The translations under genes and the position numbers were made by a program. The notes below the pieces were generated by a model. That model did no database searches. It had not been told where the DNA came from and saw only the letters and a program-made list of their open reading frames with translations. Below, in pieces: positions 1-9,946 of a stretch of 64,000 bases of DNA; position 1 is the stretch's first letter; each line of letters opens with the position of its first letter. The DNA is taken from NCBI GenBank assembly GCA_020746875.1, contig JAGTJL010000021.1:62001-126000 (forward strand), given 5' to 3'. The stretch comes from Rhexocercosporidium sp. MPI-PUGE-AT-0058. Lineage: Eukaryota; Ascomycota; Leotiomycetes; Helotiales.

Positions 1-1300
1 AACGCTAGTATTAATATAGCTTTTATTTAATTAAAAAAGAATAGGAAATTAAAGCTATTTTAAGCTCGAAGTTAATAAATCGAAAGCTTTAGTATTGTAT
101 TAAATAGCTAAGCGCCGACGAAAACTTAGAGTAATATTTATGCTCGGATGCTATAACGGCCCCTTACTTAATTAAGGCTTTTTATATAAGGTATAAAGAT
201 AATAAGAAGGTCGTAAGGCTTTTAAGAGCTTTATTAAATAATTAAAGGCTTTTAATAATAAAGTTAATAATTATAAAAAGCTAAAAGATAATAATCTTAT
301 AATTATAATTGCGCGAACGTAATTCTTTAGAAAGAAGAGGTAATATTACGACTTCCGATGCGCCTCGTATTACCGATATAATTATTAAAGTTGCTTTAAT
401 CACGTGAAAGCTGCTTTGCTCGTAGCATTGCCTTTGGCCTAGCAACTATAGCGCTAAACCTAATCGGGAAAGGCTAGAAAGACCTTTTTTGTATTTATAT
501 TAAAGCTCCTTCTTATAAAAAGCTCTCCTTTTCTCCTTGTCTTTTTTTCTTAATTCTGAGCGTAGCTTTAAGTCTAAATATAAAGCTATCTCTTGCACCG
601 TATCAACCTCTAGCCAGCCGTAATACCACCTCTTTTACACTAAAACTCACTATTTTTAATAATTAACATTTTTATTCTTTATTAATAGAATAAGCTGAAA
701 CTAAAGATTTGCAATATTTTTATAGGAGATTTTAGGGATGTTTAATTTGTATTACGTAAATATTATACATTAAGTATATAAAGGTTTAAGAAATTTCTCT
801 CATACAAATTTAGTATAAATTTAGTTTTTCTTATTTTCTTAATAACTTCCGCAATTATTAATATAAAGCCTTCAAACTAATGCATAAGATTTGTTTCATA
901 TATTGTTTTAAGACTCTTGAGTTTCAAGTTAATCCTATTAATAATAATATTTAAAGTTAAGTAAAGTATAAAGCATTATACAAATGATTTGTATAAGAGA
1001 AATTAATTACTTAAATAAAACACAACTACTAATACAATTACTTTAAATTTCTTATAAATTCAAGGATTATATGCGGTCTTCATCGAGTTTAAATTTTACA
1101 GAATAATATTCATTATTAAAGAAGTTATTAACAAGTGACTTTTAGCGGTTTTTGTATATAGAAATTTAAATTTAAGATTACGAAATAATTTATAATCCGA
1201 ATTACAATTAGCTCTACGAAATTAGTTAAAAAGGGCTCATAAATACGAATATAAGAAATTATGAATTTTTATTAATTAGTTATAAAAATATCAATACCTC
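1..1300. repeat. AT-rich, decayed repeat DNA
   Basis: Strongly AT-rich sequence dense in TTAA, TATA and AATT words, with no long reading frame on either strand. Scattered GC-richer islands (about 100-170 and 340-480) look like parts of older repeats that escaped decay. This composition contrasts sharply with the GC-balanced DNA beyond 1380 and is what RIP leaves behind in Pezizomycotina. I cannot say which element it was; an LTR retrotransposon is possible but not shown. Confidence 0.6.
788..1010. repeat. imperfect inverted repeat in AT-rich DNA
   Basis: The word around 790-813 (AAATTTCTCTCATACAAAT) returns inverted around 983-1005 as ATTTGTATAAGAGAAATT. The pair would bound an element of about 220 bases. 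The surrounding DNA is so AT-rich that chance is a real risk, but the CTCTCATAC/GTATAAGAG core is not simple sequence. Confidence 0.3.
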
Positions 1301-1336
1301 AAAATCGCTGTTTTTGGTGTAAAAGGTAGGCGGAAT

Positions 1337-1371
1337 GTTGGGGGGGGGGGGTGGGCGGGGGGGGGGGGGGC
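1337..1371. repeat. long poly-G tract
   Basis: Two runs of 13 or more guanines, separated by TGGGC, lie at the border between AT-rich decayed DNA and normal-composition DNA. A tract like this can fold into G-quadruplexes and often breaks sequencing and assembly, so its exact length should not be trusted. Confidence 0.85.
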
Positions 1372-3250
1372 GTTAAAACCAAGAACGTTATACCATTCTA
1401 CTCCGCACCGCAGTATCCTGCCTTATTTCCCTCCCGTATTATTGTAATACCTCTACAAGATAACCAATGCCAAACCCTCTATCCCAAGCATCCAATAAAT
1501 CTACTTCTCAAGATGGCGTAGTAATAACCTCTTCGGGCGGGATATGCAAATTCCTAGATATCATCAACTAGTTACAGATTTGATCTACACATGTTACAAA
1601 TACAATTTCTGCCATTACTGGCCACTAACACTCGGCTACTTTAGTTTGTTTTCCCTCATCCGCGTCTCTAGTGACCACTCACTCATTTACTCTCTTCCTG
1701 TACACATCGATCTTCTTGCTATCTTTGGCTCCCTGACTGTACGCGTTCCGATCCCGTATCACAGTGCTTCTGGCTGACCGGTTTTGAAGCATCACGCCTC
1801 TGTCTTCGAGATATACATCTGCAATATTAGTAGCTGTTGCGCGAAAGGTAACGAGTTGCATCTGTGAGGCCCATTGCGATTCCATCTCTGACTCCAATTC
1901 TGGTGACTTGTTTGACTTTTGCTCCGTTTCGGCTGGGCAAGTTGGTGTTAGCTCACTTTTCGGTAGTGGGAAGGGAATGTTACTCTGAGTTCTCGGTGCA
2001 GGAGGCGACAAATACAGCAGTTCGTTTGAATAGAGGAGGCTCACGCTCCCCGTAATTCTCAGAAACCCATGTAAGGTCTACCGTTCTCTTGGCCATCTTG
2101 CCGTGGAAGATGGGCGCGGGTGGTACGAGTTACCTTGGCTTCGATGGGAAATTCGTGGAACCCCCTAGAGGAGAAGAATGAGTCAGGGACGTTTTGCTCG
2201 CAAACTTCCATACACTCTTCCGTTAGGAAATAATACCGGCGATTTTGAGCGATTTATATCAGACGACGTTAGGTACGGGAAGGTTGTGAAATGCTACTGT
2301 TCATAAAGAGTTTGAGGCGCAATCGTTCCCGTAATCGTACAGAGTTCACAACCAGTACTCGTAGACGAGGCTATAAAAGTCGGCCTCGCGGATCAGGCTT
2401 CTAACTTGATTGTTCCAGCGGGATCCAAACTCCATGTGGCCTCCTCTCAGCGGACGCACCGCATATGATGTAAGCACCTAATTTGCCAATTTGTGTCTGA
2501 CTCCTGATGACCGCTTGATTTTCCGTAAAAATTACCACCGTGCAGATTCGGAGGAAGCGAATGCTGACGCAGGCTTGAACACAACACCAGGCACGTGACT
2601 TATGCTGGATAGGAATCGGTATTAGGCAGAATAGTAGCGTATAATCTGTAGACGGATAACTAGGCTGTTTTCCATTAAGTTAAGTATAAATCTCGGTCTT
2701 CTGTTGGTGAGAATTTTGAAGGGGGGAATGAAACAACAAATACTTCATCGGAAACAGCGCAACTAACTAACCGGTGACGTCAGTTAGTCTGCTCGCAGGA
2801 CTTCTCGGAAGTTGGATAAAGCGACGCAGGTTGCCTAACAATCCTACAATTTCTCTAGATGAACAGTTAGCCTTACCCAAAGTATCTCGGTTCCCATCAA
2901 GTACAATAGAATTATCCTGCCCAACGCTAATTCTCTAACAGGATTTTGGTCCTTTCGCCGCGGAATTCAGCGCAATCGAATACAGGTGCACAGGAAGCGA
3001 GTGGTACAAATTTCTGGAGTAATAGCCGGTAGCGAGTCCCCGAGCATACAGGAGGTGAACCGGCTATTAGCGCCGACAGAAAGGGGCTCGCATCGATCCA
3101 CGAGCAGCCCAACATTCTCCCAAAAACAAGGCCAGGACAGACCGACGAGCTGCGATAATCTCACAACCCCACCCCTTACACCCAAACACCCAACCCCAGC
3201 TTCCTCGCATGCTCCATCTCCGTATCTGGCGGCGTCGGATTATGCCACTT
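1372..3250. other. 1.9 kb without a supported gene
   Basis: GC-balanced DNA between the poly-G tract and the Pth11-like gene. The only stretch that looks slightly protein-like is a minus-strand frame at 1679-2044 (121 codons). Its C-terminal half is charged and helix-like and ends in a DSKKIDVYRKR motif, and I do not recognise it. A nearby minus-strand ATG at 2094-2096 opens a short frame that might be its first exon. No other signal was seen. Confidence 0.4.
1679..2044 (-). pseudogene. possible C-terminal coding remnant, unrecognised
   Basis: An open frame of 121 codons. The first 50 residues are low-complexity (Pro/Ser/Glu). The last 60 form a plausible amphipathic domain with the motifs YLEDRG and DSKKIDVYRKR. 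A minus-strand ATG at 2096 begins another open frame (MAKRTVDLTWVSENYGE) that runs into this region in a different frame, so either an intron or a frameshift would be needed. It lies among decayed repeats. I do not recognise the family; it could be a gene relic or chance. Confidence 0.25.
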
Positions 3251-4854
3251 CTAATTCCACTTCTGCGTGATGACAATCGTACCCTCGACAAGACTCTTCC
3301 CACTCGCCCCATCACTCGAGTGCCTCGCCGTGTCCATCTCCGTCAACATCAGACTCTCAACTCTCGCGCGGGACTTTGCGCGCGACCGACTGATGCCGGA
3401 TGCTGGATAGGGGTTTTGCGGTGTTTCGGCCGAGGTGCCGTAGTATTGCACGCGCGAAGCTTCGACGCGGCCGCGCACGAAGACTGCAAAGGAGGGGAGG
3501 CAGCCGACTACTACTGCTATCAAGTGGGCGGAATGTAAGTGAGTGTAGAGATGTGATGAGTTGGAGTGGAAGAAGACTTACCGACAGTGCCTTCGATGGC
3601 GGCCCAGAGGATGAGCCATGTCGTGCTCACTTGCCCGTTGGCGACGCTGGAGTCTAGGGATACGACGCGCACGACGGCGAAGACCATGGTGATGATACTG
3701 ACGATAAAGACGACGCCTACGCTGAGCTTCTGCGCTGTTGATATGCGGAGGCTGTAGAGGATCTGCACCGGAATAGCCATGACTACAAGTGTTAGGCTAC
3801 TGCTCTTCCCTTCCGCGCACCATATCCAGAATGAATGCACTCACTCATCAAATCAGTGAGCAGGTCAACTGCCAAGCTATACCACAGACTCGCTGCTTTC
3901 GCCACCGCATCTCTGGGAGTATCGCACAAACCTAAGTAACCTCATCAGCACCACACCTGGGGCAGAGCACATTCGCAACTTACCCGCTGGACTCAACCAG
4001 GCGTGCATGCTCGAGCAACTTGTGAACTGGCTCACGACACAACCCACATACGTCAAGATGGTGAAGGTCAGGACCGCCCACCAGACGCGCGAGTACGTCG
4101 GCAAGCCCGTTGTCAGGCGCTGGAACATGAAGAGCAGACTGAGCTTGACGCACCACAGCGTAGACCAGAAGAAGAATTGGACGGCGAAGAACTATGCGGA
4201 AATTAGCACTACTCTGGCAGAGTCTCAAGAACTGGAAAACAGAATTGGAGCTTTGCACAGAGGCGTATTTGCCTAGAACCCGGCTCCGAGAGATTGTTTG
4301 AACTGGGGGAGAATACTGACCTCCTTCAGCATAACAGACAGGTCATCTAATAAAGTAGCGTACGGAGGCAGGAGCCCGGCGCCGATGAGCTGGATGTTGT
4401 ACAGCGTTCCCAGGATGTCGAGGTACAGCGCGGTCATGATAGCGAATGATGCAAGGGCTAGATACTAGACGGAAAACTCGGAGTCAGTATCATTTCCTAG
4501 TAGCATTTCAGAGGACTTAATCGACTGGAACACATATTTGAGGGTAAAAGGAGAACACTATCTTGACCCTCCCGAAACGACCGGAAGGAGGTGGAAATAA
4601 CTAGTAGATAAGTATCAACTCACCATGAATACATCTTCTGCCGCAAACGGGATCTGACGGGTCTTGAACCAGCGAGCACCAGTTCGCAGGGCGATGAAGA
4701 CGCAGGAGAGGACTAGACATGTTATCAAGACGCTCTTAGATTCGATGTCAGTCTTCACATTCGCTACGGAGCCAGAAATGGCGGGAGTGGAAGGAATGAA
4801 CATAACTAGCTCACTGACAGTATTCGTGCTTTTGGATATATCCTGAGAAACCAT
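3251..4854 (-). CDS. Pth11-like / rhodopsin-domain integral membrane protein
   Basis: Reconstructs to 378 residues from six exons: 4624-4854, 4321-4464, 3984-4191, 3845-3931, 3582-3782 and 3251-3516. The exon lengths sum to a whole number of codons. Hydrophobic segments are spread along the protein. Family landmarks include an early arginine/glutamate-rich loop after a first helix (FIALRTGARW..AAEDVFM), QFFFWSTLWCVKLSLLFMFQ, the Cys-rich QFTSCSSMHAWLSP turn, LAVDLLTDLM-IMAIPVQIL and the late WAAIEGTVAVVVGCLPSF helix, followed by a charged cytoplasmic tail of about 80 residues. These are hallmarks of the fungal rhodopsin-domain family that includes Magnaporthe Pth11 and many orphan GPCR-like proteins. 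The N-terminus lacks a CFEM cysteine domain. The role is inferred as a plasma-membrane receptor or sensor; the ligand is unknown. Gene models would easily miss some of these introns. Confidence 0.85.
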
Positions 4855-5006
4855 TCTGGCGACGATGGCTTATAGAATCTGACCTGTGATCTATGTAGCG
4901 TATGGCTAATGGCTTGGCCTCTACGAGGCTAGTGTATCTAGAGAACAGCGAGAGGAGCCACGGCCAGATATCCACCGTCTTCTTGAGGATCTCGGCAATA
5001 GATGGA

Positions 5007-5152
5007 GGGGTTGACAGTGGGTCTCGTCCACCGTTGTAAGGCAGTAAGGTTATTCCTCCAATCACCAATCTACATTTCTAGGATTTTCTCTCTGAATTTC
5101 CTCAAAAGTTAAGGCAGAAGATAAAGGCTGGACGAGACCCACTGTTAACCCC
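5007..5152. mobile_element. small TIR element (MITE-like) no. 1, about 146 bp
   Basis: The 24-base word at 5007-5030 (core ACAGTGGGTCTCGTCCA) recurs inverted at 5129-5152 with one mismatch. The inner 98 bases are AT-rich and non-coding. Size and structure fit a non-autonomous DNA transposon. No clear target-site duplication can be read at the edges. Confidence 0.65.
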
Positions 5153-5414
5153 CTTCCGTACTGGGGAACTTAGAACAAAACCTAGCCGGCGGCGTGGCCT
5201 GCATATCCGGGACTCAGACCCTCGTTATCCCAGACGGACATCCGCTTCGTCCACTGGTACGAAATCATCATACCTAGTTTTGATCCGTTATTCAATCGCT
5301 TAACGTTGCAAGGGATCAGGCGGGCGTGGCGCGAGGATCGTTCCGCGCGTGAATGTTAAATTTAGCGGCTACTAAGTACGTACCCCTGAGCCAAGCGAAG
5401 CTAAGAGTGATGTC

Positions 5415-5613
5415 TACCCCCCCCCCCCGTCCTAACTTTATACGGTGGAGACCTTTTGCCTGTCACTTAAACGCAAAAGGGGCAGATTTCAAGCTGTCGG
5501 AAATCGATTTGGTATGTTACAGAGCAACCGTGAGGGGAAGTAACTATGCTACCGTAGCAGCTGAGAAAAAAGTCTCCACCGAATAACGTTGGGACCGGCC
5601 GCGGGGGGGACTG
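5415..5613. mobile_element. small TIR element (MITE-like) no. 2, about 200 bp
   Basis: The left arm at about 5415-5456 consists of a C-run, CGTCCTAACTTTATA and CGGTGGAGACCTTTT. The right arm at about 5565-5613 (AAAAAAGTCTCCACCG...CAACGTT..GGGACCGG) is its imperfect inverse. The central CGGTGGAGAC/GTCTCCACCG is perfect. The interior is non-coding. The left arm is flanked by a run of about 13 cytosines and the right arm by a seven-guanine run, which itself extends the inverted symmetry. Confidence 0.6.
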
Positions 5614-5937
5614 TAGCCCACAATCCTGCAAGTTGCATCCTTCATTTCTGCAGCATTTCCCCATGCATAACTATTATCGGCAGCACCTTCCATAAAAATA
5701 ACTAGAACTAAAACACTAGAGTAAGAATAAATGAAAGACCAAACTTATTGCACACACTTCTTTCGGCGCCTGAATGGGAAAGGAGACTTGAGGATTCTTA
5801 TCGCGTCTACGGGGCTGAACATTGATTGATGCATTTCCAAGCTCTCCTTAGCACTCAGCTAAAGTCATGAAGAAGTCCCGTTGACCTGCTTCAGCATCAG
5901 ATTGTCTTTGACTTCTATCATACGAAGGTACGGACCC

Positions 5938-6104
5938 GTCCAGCTGGTATTTTCTGGCCCCTGTTTTTGCCAGGGGGCTGCAGCTTTCCCAATCAGAGTA
6001 CTAAGTACTCGGCGCTATGGCTTGTGCATAATATAAAGTATCAAGGAAAGTGTTCAGTAGCCGGGGCCCCCTGAAAAACAAGGGCCAAACATACCAGCTG
6101 TACC
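5938..6104. mobile_element. small TIR element (MITE-like) no. 3, about 165 bp
   Basis: The left arm at about 5940-5979 (CAGCTGGTATTTTCTGGCCC, then CTGTTTTTGCCAGGGGG) and the right arm at about 6062-6101 are imperfect inverted copies of roughly 40 bases. Together they would form a long hairpin around a core of about 80 bases. The core holds AGTACTAAGTACT and an ATATAAAG box. The element lies about 260 bases upstream of the FAD oxidase start codon, so it could supply promoter sequence to that gene. Confidence 0.65.
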
Positions 6105-6364
6105 TCTGTACAGGACCACGCCTCACAGGCACATGCTCGACAATAGTGCATCCCTGTCTATTCCCTGTATTATCTCCCAAAGCAGTGGCCTTCCTGTGCT
6201 GGAACGTTCCTGCATGATCCTACGTTTATTGGACCGAATGCGGCAACTACGCCGGTATCCAATGCTTCCACACCAGCCGTTCCTCCTGGGACCCCGGATT
6301 TCTTCTTCATCAATCCTCCTTCCCTCCCTGTTGTTTCAACGTCTGCGCCTCTCTACTTGCAGCC

Positions 6365-8170
6365 ATGTGGACTTCGACGGTTTTCTTGCTTCTGGTCGGG
6401 ATTTTTGGGTTGCAGGTTGCGTCGCAGAACGAAACTTTGACCATTGACGAGGTCAATCTTCAGATTGATGACTTTCTGCGGCTGATCCAGAATGGCTCGC
6501 TAAGTACCAGAGCCGACTCGTCCAGACCGCTTCTGCCCTCGGGCTGCTCATTGGCCGTAAGAATCATTCCCTTTCACCCAGAGTATTACTAAAGTGAAGC
6601 AGTGCTCTTTCCTCTCCTTCGCCCTGCCTGGCCAAATCGCGTACCCTGGAAGCACAGTCTATAACTTCGAAGAGTCTAGGTACTGGTCTGTCCAGCAAGA
6701 GTCTAACTCGCCAACCTGTAGATTCTCGCCCACAGATGCAGTTGGGGTTTCGGTAGCTGTATTGGCGCTGCGAGTCACACAATGCAAGTTCGCGGTCAAG
6801 AGCGGTGGACATGCCGCTTTCGCAGGAGCTTCAAACATTGATGCCGGTGTCACAATCGACTTGATCAACCTCAACCAGGTCGCTGTATCTGCGAATAAGA
6901 AGGAGACCGCCGTTGGTGCAGGGAATATATGGTACGATGTATATAATCACCTGCAGCCAAAGGGGCTGACCGTCATTGGTGGACGAGTCTCGGCCATTGG
7001 AGTGGGAGGTCTGACGACCGGTGGAGGCATGTCGTTCTTCTCTGGAAGATACGGATGGGCCTGTGATAACGTCAACAAGTACCAGGTAAGCAACATTCTG
7101 TGCTTGGTTATGTCCGCTTTACCAACAACAACTAGGTCGTATTTGCAGATGGGACCATCCGGGATGTCACTTACAGCTCATACCCGGACCTCTACTTCGC
7201 ACTCCGAGGCGGAGGCAACAACTTCGGAATCGTCACACGTTTCGATCTCGCCACTTACCCGCAAGGTGATCTCTGGGCTGGAGCAGAAACCTTCTTCTAC
7301 ACGCCTGAGACCGCGGCCGAACTGAACAACGCTTTCTACTGGCTCAACATCAACGCTCCGTCAGATCCCTATGCCCAAGTCATCCTTGCATATGCATATG
7401 TCCAGTCCTTCGACAAATACGTTGTCGCTTCAGATCTGCAATATAGCAAGCCCATCGCAAACCCGCCTATCTTGAAGAATTTCACCGACACGCCAGGAGC
7501 CATTGCCAGCACCTTGCGCGTTACGAATCTTACTGGCCTGACAGTTGAGTTCAACAACTCCAATCCCGATGGCTTCCGGTAACCCTTCATATCCTGTTGC
7601 AATTTTGCCTTCGCTAACATGCTTCCCAGCCAAACATACTGGACAGGGATGGTGAAGAATAGTCCAACCCTCCTGACAGACATCGTTGCGATTTTCATGG
7701 AAGAGTCGAACAAAGTCAAAGACGCCGCTGGAATCACTCCCTCGATTGCCATCCAAGGCGTTCCCTTGAACATGATCGCACAGTTCAGCAAGAATGGCGG
7801 CAATGCCCTGGGCATAACTACAGCTGATGGCCCTCTCGTTCGTGAGTCTCCCCAAATTGGTTCCCCGCTGCATTAAAACACAATACTGAAACTCCTCACA
7901 GTCCTCAACATCGTCTACTCCTGGTCCTCCGCCGCCGACGACGCGCGTGTCATGGCAGCTGCTCGCGCTGTCGTGGCGCGCTCAAACGCCACTGCGTACG
8001 CGCAAAACCTAGGTCATCCGTACATCTACATGAACTACGCTGCATTAGAACAACCTGTTCTCCCGAGCTACGGAAAGAAGAACTTGGCTAAGTTAAGGGC
8101 GACGAGCAAGAAGTATGATCCGCTCGGCGTGTGGCAGAAGCTGCAGCCGGGATACTTCAAGTTGTTTTGA
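6365..8170 (+). CDS. secreted FAD-linked oxidase (BBE-like, PCMH-type)
   Basis: Five exons (6365-6556, 6600-7085, 7136-7578, 7630-7841, 7902-8170) give 533 residues. The N-terminus is a clear signal peptide (MWTSTVFLLLVGIFGLQVAS). The FAD-binding PCMH domain follows, with KSGGHAAFAGASNID, the GVGGLTTGGGMSFFSGRYGW loop and ALRGGGNNFGIVTRFD. A C-terminal berberine-bridge-type tail ends in NYAALEQPVLPSYGKKN and YDPLGVWQKLQPGYFKLF. Enzymes of this class (AA7 and relatives) oxidise sugars or small metabolites with O2, making H2O2; many serve secondary metabolism. In the part of the PCMH motif I can read the His of SGGH is present. It is isolated between TIR elements and a transposon graveyard, with no clear cluster partner adjacent. 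The substrate cannot be told from sequence. Confidence 0.9.
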
Positions 8171-8770
8171 GTGGAGATGGGAGAGAGGATGCTGCATATG
8201 TCTCTAATGCTGAGAGCTCTGGAGAATCCGCGATTTTCGTCTTGTTCCAACTACTCTGCCAGCTAGCTTCGCCACTAGGAGCATGTCGCCCTCCAAACAC
8301 AATCTTTTCTGTCCTAGCACAATGAATCGCTCGCGAACTGGTGCTCAACGTATTCCAACCACCACAGTCTTCACTGTCAGAGCCCTTGTCTCCCATGCAT
8401 AGCCATTACAACACCTCACGGGCGAAAGGCAGAATCTCCCCGCCCCCGCCCTACCTTGGAACCTGACAATACCCAACTAGCAGGCATCCCCATCCTTGTA
8501 CCATTATGTCATTACTCCGTCATTCTCATTCTCTACAAGTGGTATTTCCCAGATCCCGAGTGGAACTTTGGAAGCAGACCAAAGCCAATGTCGTTTCTAT
8601 TTCAGCCGCCTAGACGTGCAAAGTTCGAGCTCTAGGATGTCTTCCCATCCTCATACAGGAAAGTAACTACATCACATTGTGCTTGGCTGAAACGAAATCC
8701 ACAATTCTAATTCTATTCCAACTGCTCTGCCAGTTATCCTGGCTACCATGAGCATGCCTCTCCTGGTGGC
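8171..8770. other. gene-free stretch with a degenerate 59-base direct repeat
   Basis: No supported gene. The stretch at 8227-8285 and the one at 8698-8756 are diverged direct copies sharing TTCCAACT.CTCTGCCAG and GAGCATG cores, about 470 bases apart. The first copy lies about 57 bases past the oxidase stop codon. They may mark the ends of a decayed insertion or a local duplication. Confidence 0.4.
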
Positions 8771-8775
8771 CGGCG

Positions 8776-9205
8776 CTGGCCGGCGATCGACGTTCCTCGC
8801 CCCCGCCAAGATAGAAACGAAGTTGGAGGAGCCTATTCCTGATATTGTCAGTATGATACAAGAGATTGTTGATCTTACAGAAGAAGATGAGGGCCATTAT
8901 CGTCCTTGAGCTGAATTCAAAGCTGATTCCACTCCTCCGGCCTCTCAATCGCAAGATGAAAGCCAACCCGCAGATTCTTTCTCCCAATACCCTTTGGAAT
9001 CAGTTCTGAACGATATTAGCAACCAACGACAAGATAATCAACGTGCAGATATCAAAGATGAAGAAGAGCGCAAGAGAACCTCTCACATTTGGTCGCACAT
9101 TCCAAACTCTAATCCTCAGCACACATACCGCAACAAAAACCAACATATCGAGTGGCATTGTGCGTATTGTGTTCGTCGTTATCGGGAGACTAGTGGCACC
9201 AGAAG
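8776..9205 (+). pseudogene. hAT-type transposase N-terminal fragment (BED zinc finger)
   Basis: After an acidic stretch (EEPIPDIVSMIQEIVDLTEE) with one in-frame stop near 8908, the plus strand reads RTSHIWSHIPNSNP...NKNQHIEWHCAYCVRRYRETSGTRR. The WHC..C spacing preceded by TSHIW, and followed by SGTR, is the usual start of the BED-type finger in fungal hAT transposases. The rest of the finger (distal His pair), the dimerisation region and the catalytic domain are absent. It is a dead fragment abutting a retrotransposon piece in the opposite orientation. Confidence 0.55.
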
Positions 9206-9224
9206 AAGAATCGTGTGCGAGGAG

Positions 9225-9840
9225 CTATTGAGAAAGCTATGGAATTCTATCAGAATTCTTTTGAAAAGAAATTGGCTCTGGCATCGTGTACGATGAGATC
9301 TGGTGGTCCAATGTATGTATCGAGCTGCTCTTGGATTTCCTCCTCGGTACCCAAACTCCGTTTTGGATTGACGTCGTCCGAAGGTCTTGGGTCGCTCTTC
9401 GGGTCGCGATCAGAAACATCTCCTTCCTCCATTTGTCGAGGTATCCTCGGAATTCGGGTCCAAAGTTCCCTGTCCCTTGTTCCCTCATCTTCCTGGTTCT
9501 TGATGAATAGTACGATATGCGTGTTCATGCATTCTTCGTCCTGAAGCCCTTCGTCCGTTGGTCAAAGTTTCTCCCCCAAAGTGCTTGATTCATTGGATAC
9601 CTTCTGTGGAAGTTCTGTCCAAACGGTCCTTTGTGCCTTGGTAGCATCTTGTCCCGTTCTTCTTCGTACGAAGTCCGAAAAACCGTCTGGTGTTTTCTCA
9701 ATTGTCTTGAATCGATTAGTTTGTATGATTTGGTTCGAGATGTAAGGTTGCTTAACCTACGCTTCTCGTTTGGCCGTGATAGACGCCAGAAAGTACAATG
9801 TAAGTCGCTGCTACATCTGTCCTATTTTTTTGGAGATAGA
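9225..9840 (-). pseudogene. LTR-retrotransposon pol fragment (integrase region)
   Basis: On the minus strand the frame at 9250-9528 ends with EEEIQEQLDTYIGPPDLIVHD followed by ANFFSKEF. This is the integrase-core neighbourhood of fungal LTR elements, where a conserved YxGPPD..xxDxGxNF motif carries a catalytic aspartate. The usual glycine after that aspartate is replaced. Upstream (to about 9840) short open pieces such as PDGFSDFVRRRTGQDATKAQ suggest more pol sequence broken by stops. The frame stops just where the hAT fragment begins, so one element was truncated by or inserted into the other. Confidence 0.5.
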
Positions 9841-9946
9841 ATGTAAACTTTCGCTATATATGTTCAATTCTTTCAAGAATATAATGTAAGCTTTAACTAT
9901 GTCTATCCTGCTTTCTCTGGTTAGCACAACGTCGTACGATAGTACA

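Noticed and set aside
3067..3315. Minus and plus frames of 80-95 codons overlapping the 3' part of the Pth11-like gene and its flank
   Set aside because: They are Arg/Ser/Pro-rich shadows; the spliced Pth11-like frame explains the region.
7369..7873. Two overlapping minus-strand frames of nearly 150 codons
   Set aside because: They lie opposite well-conserved FAD oxidase exons and are antisense shadows.
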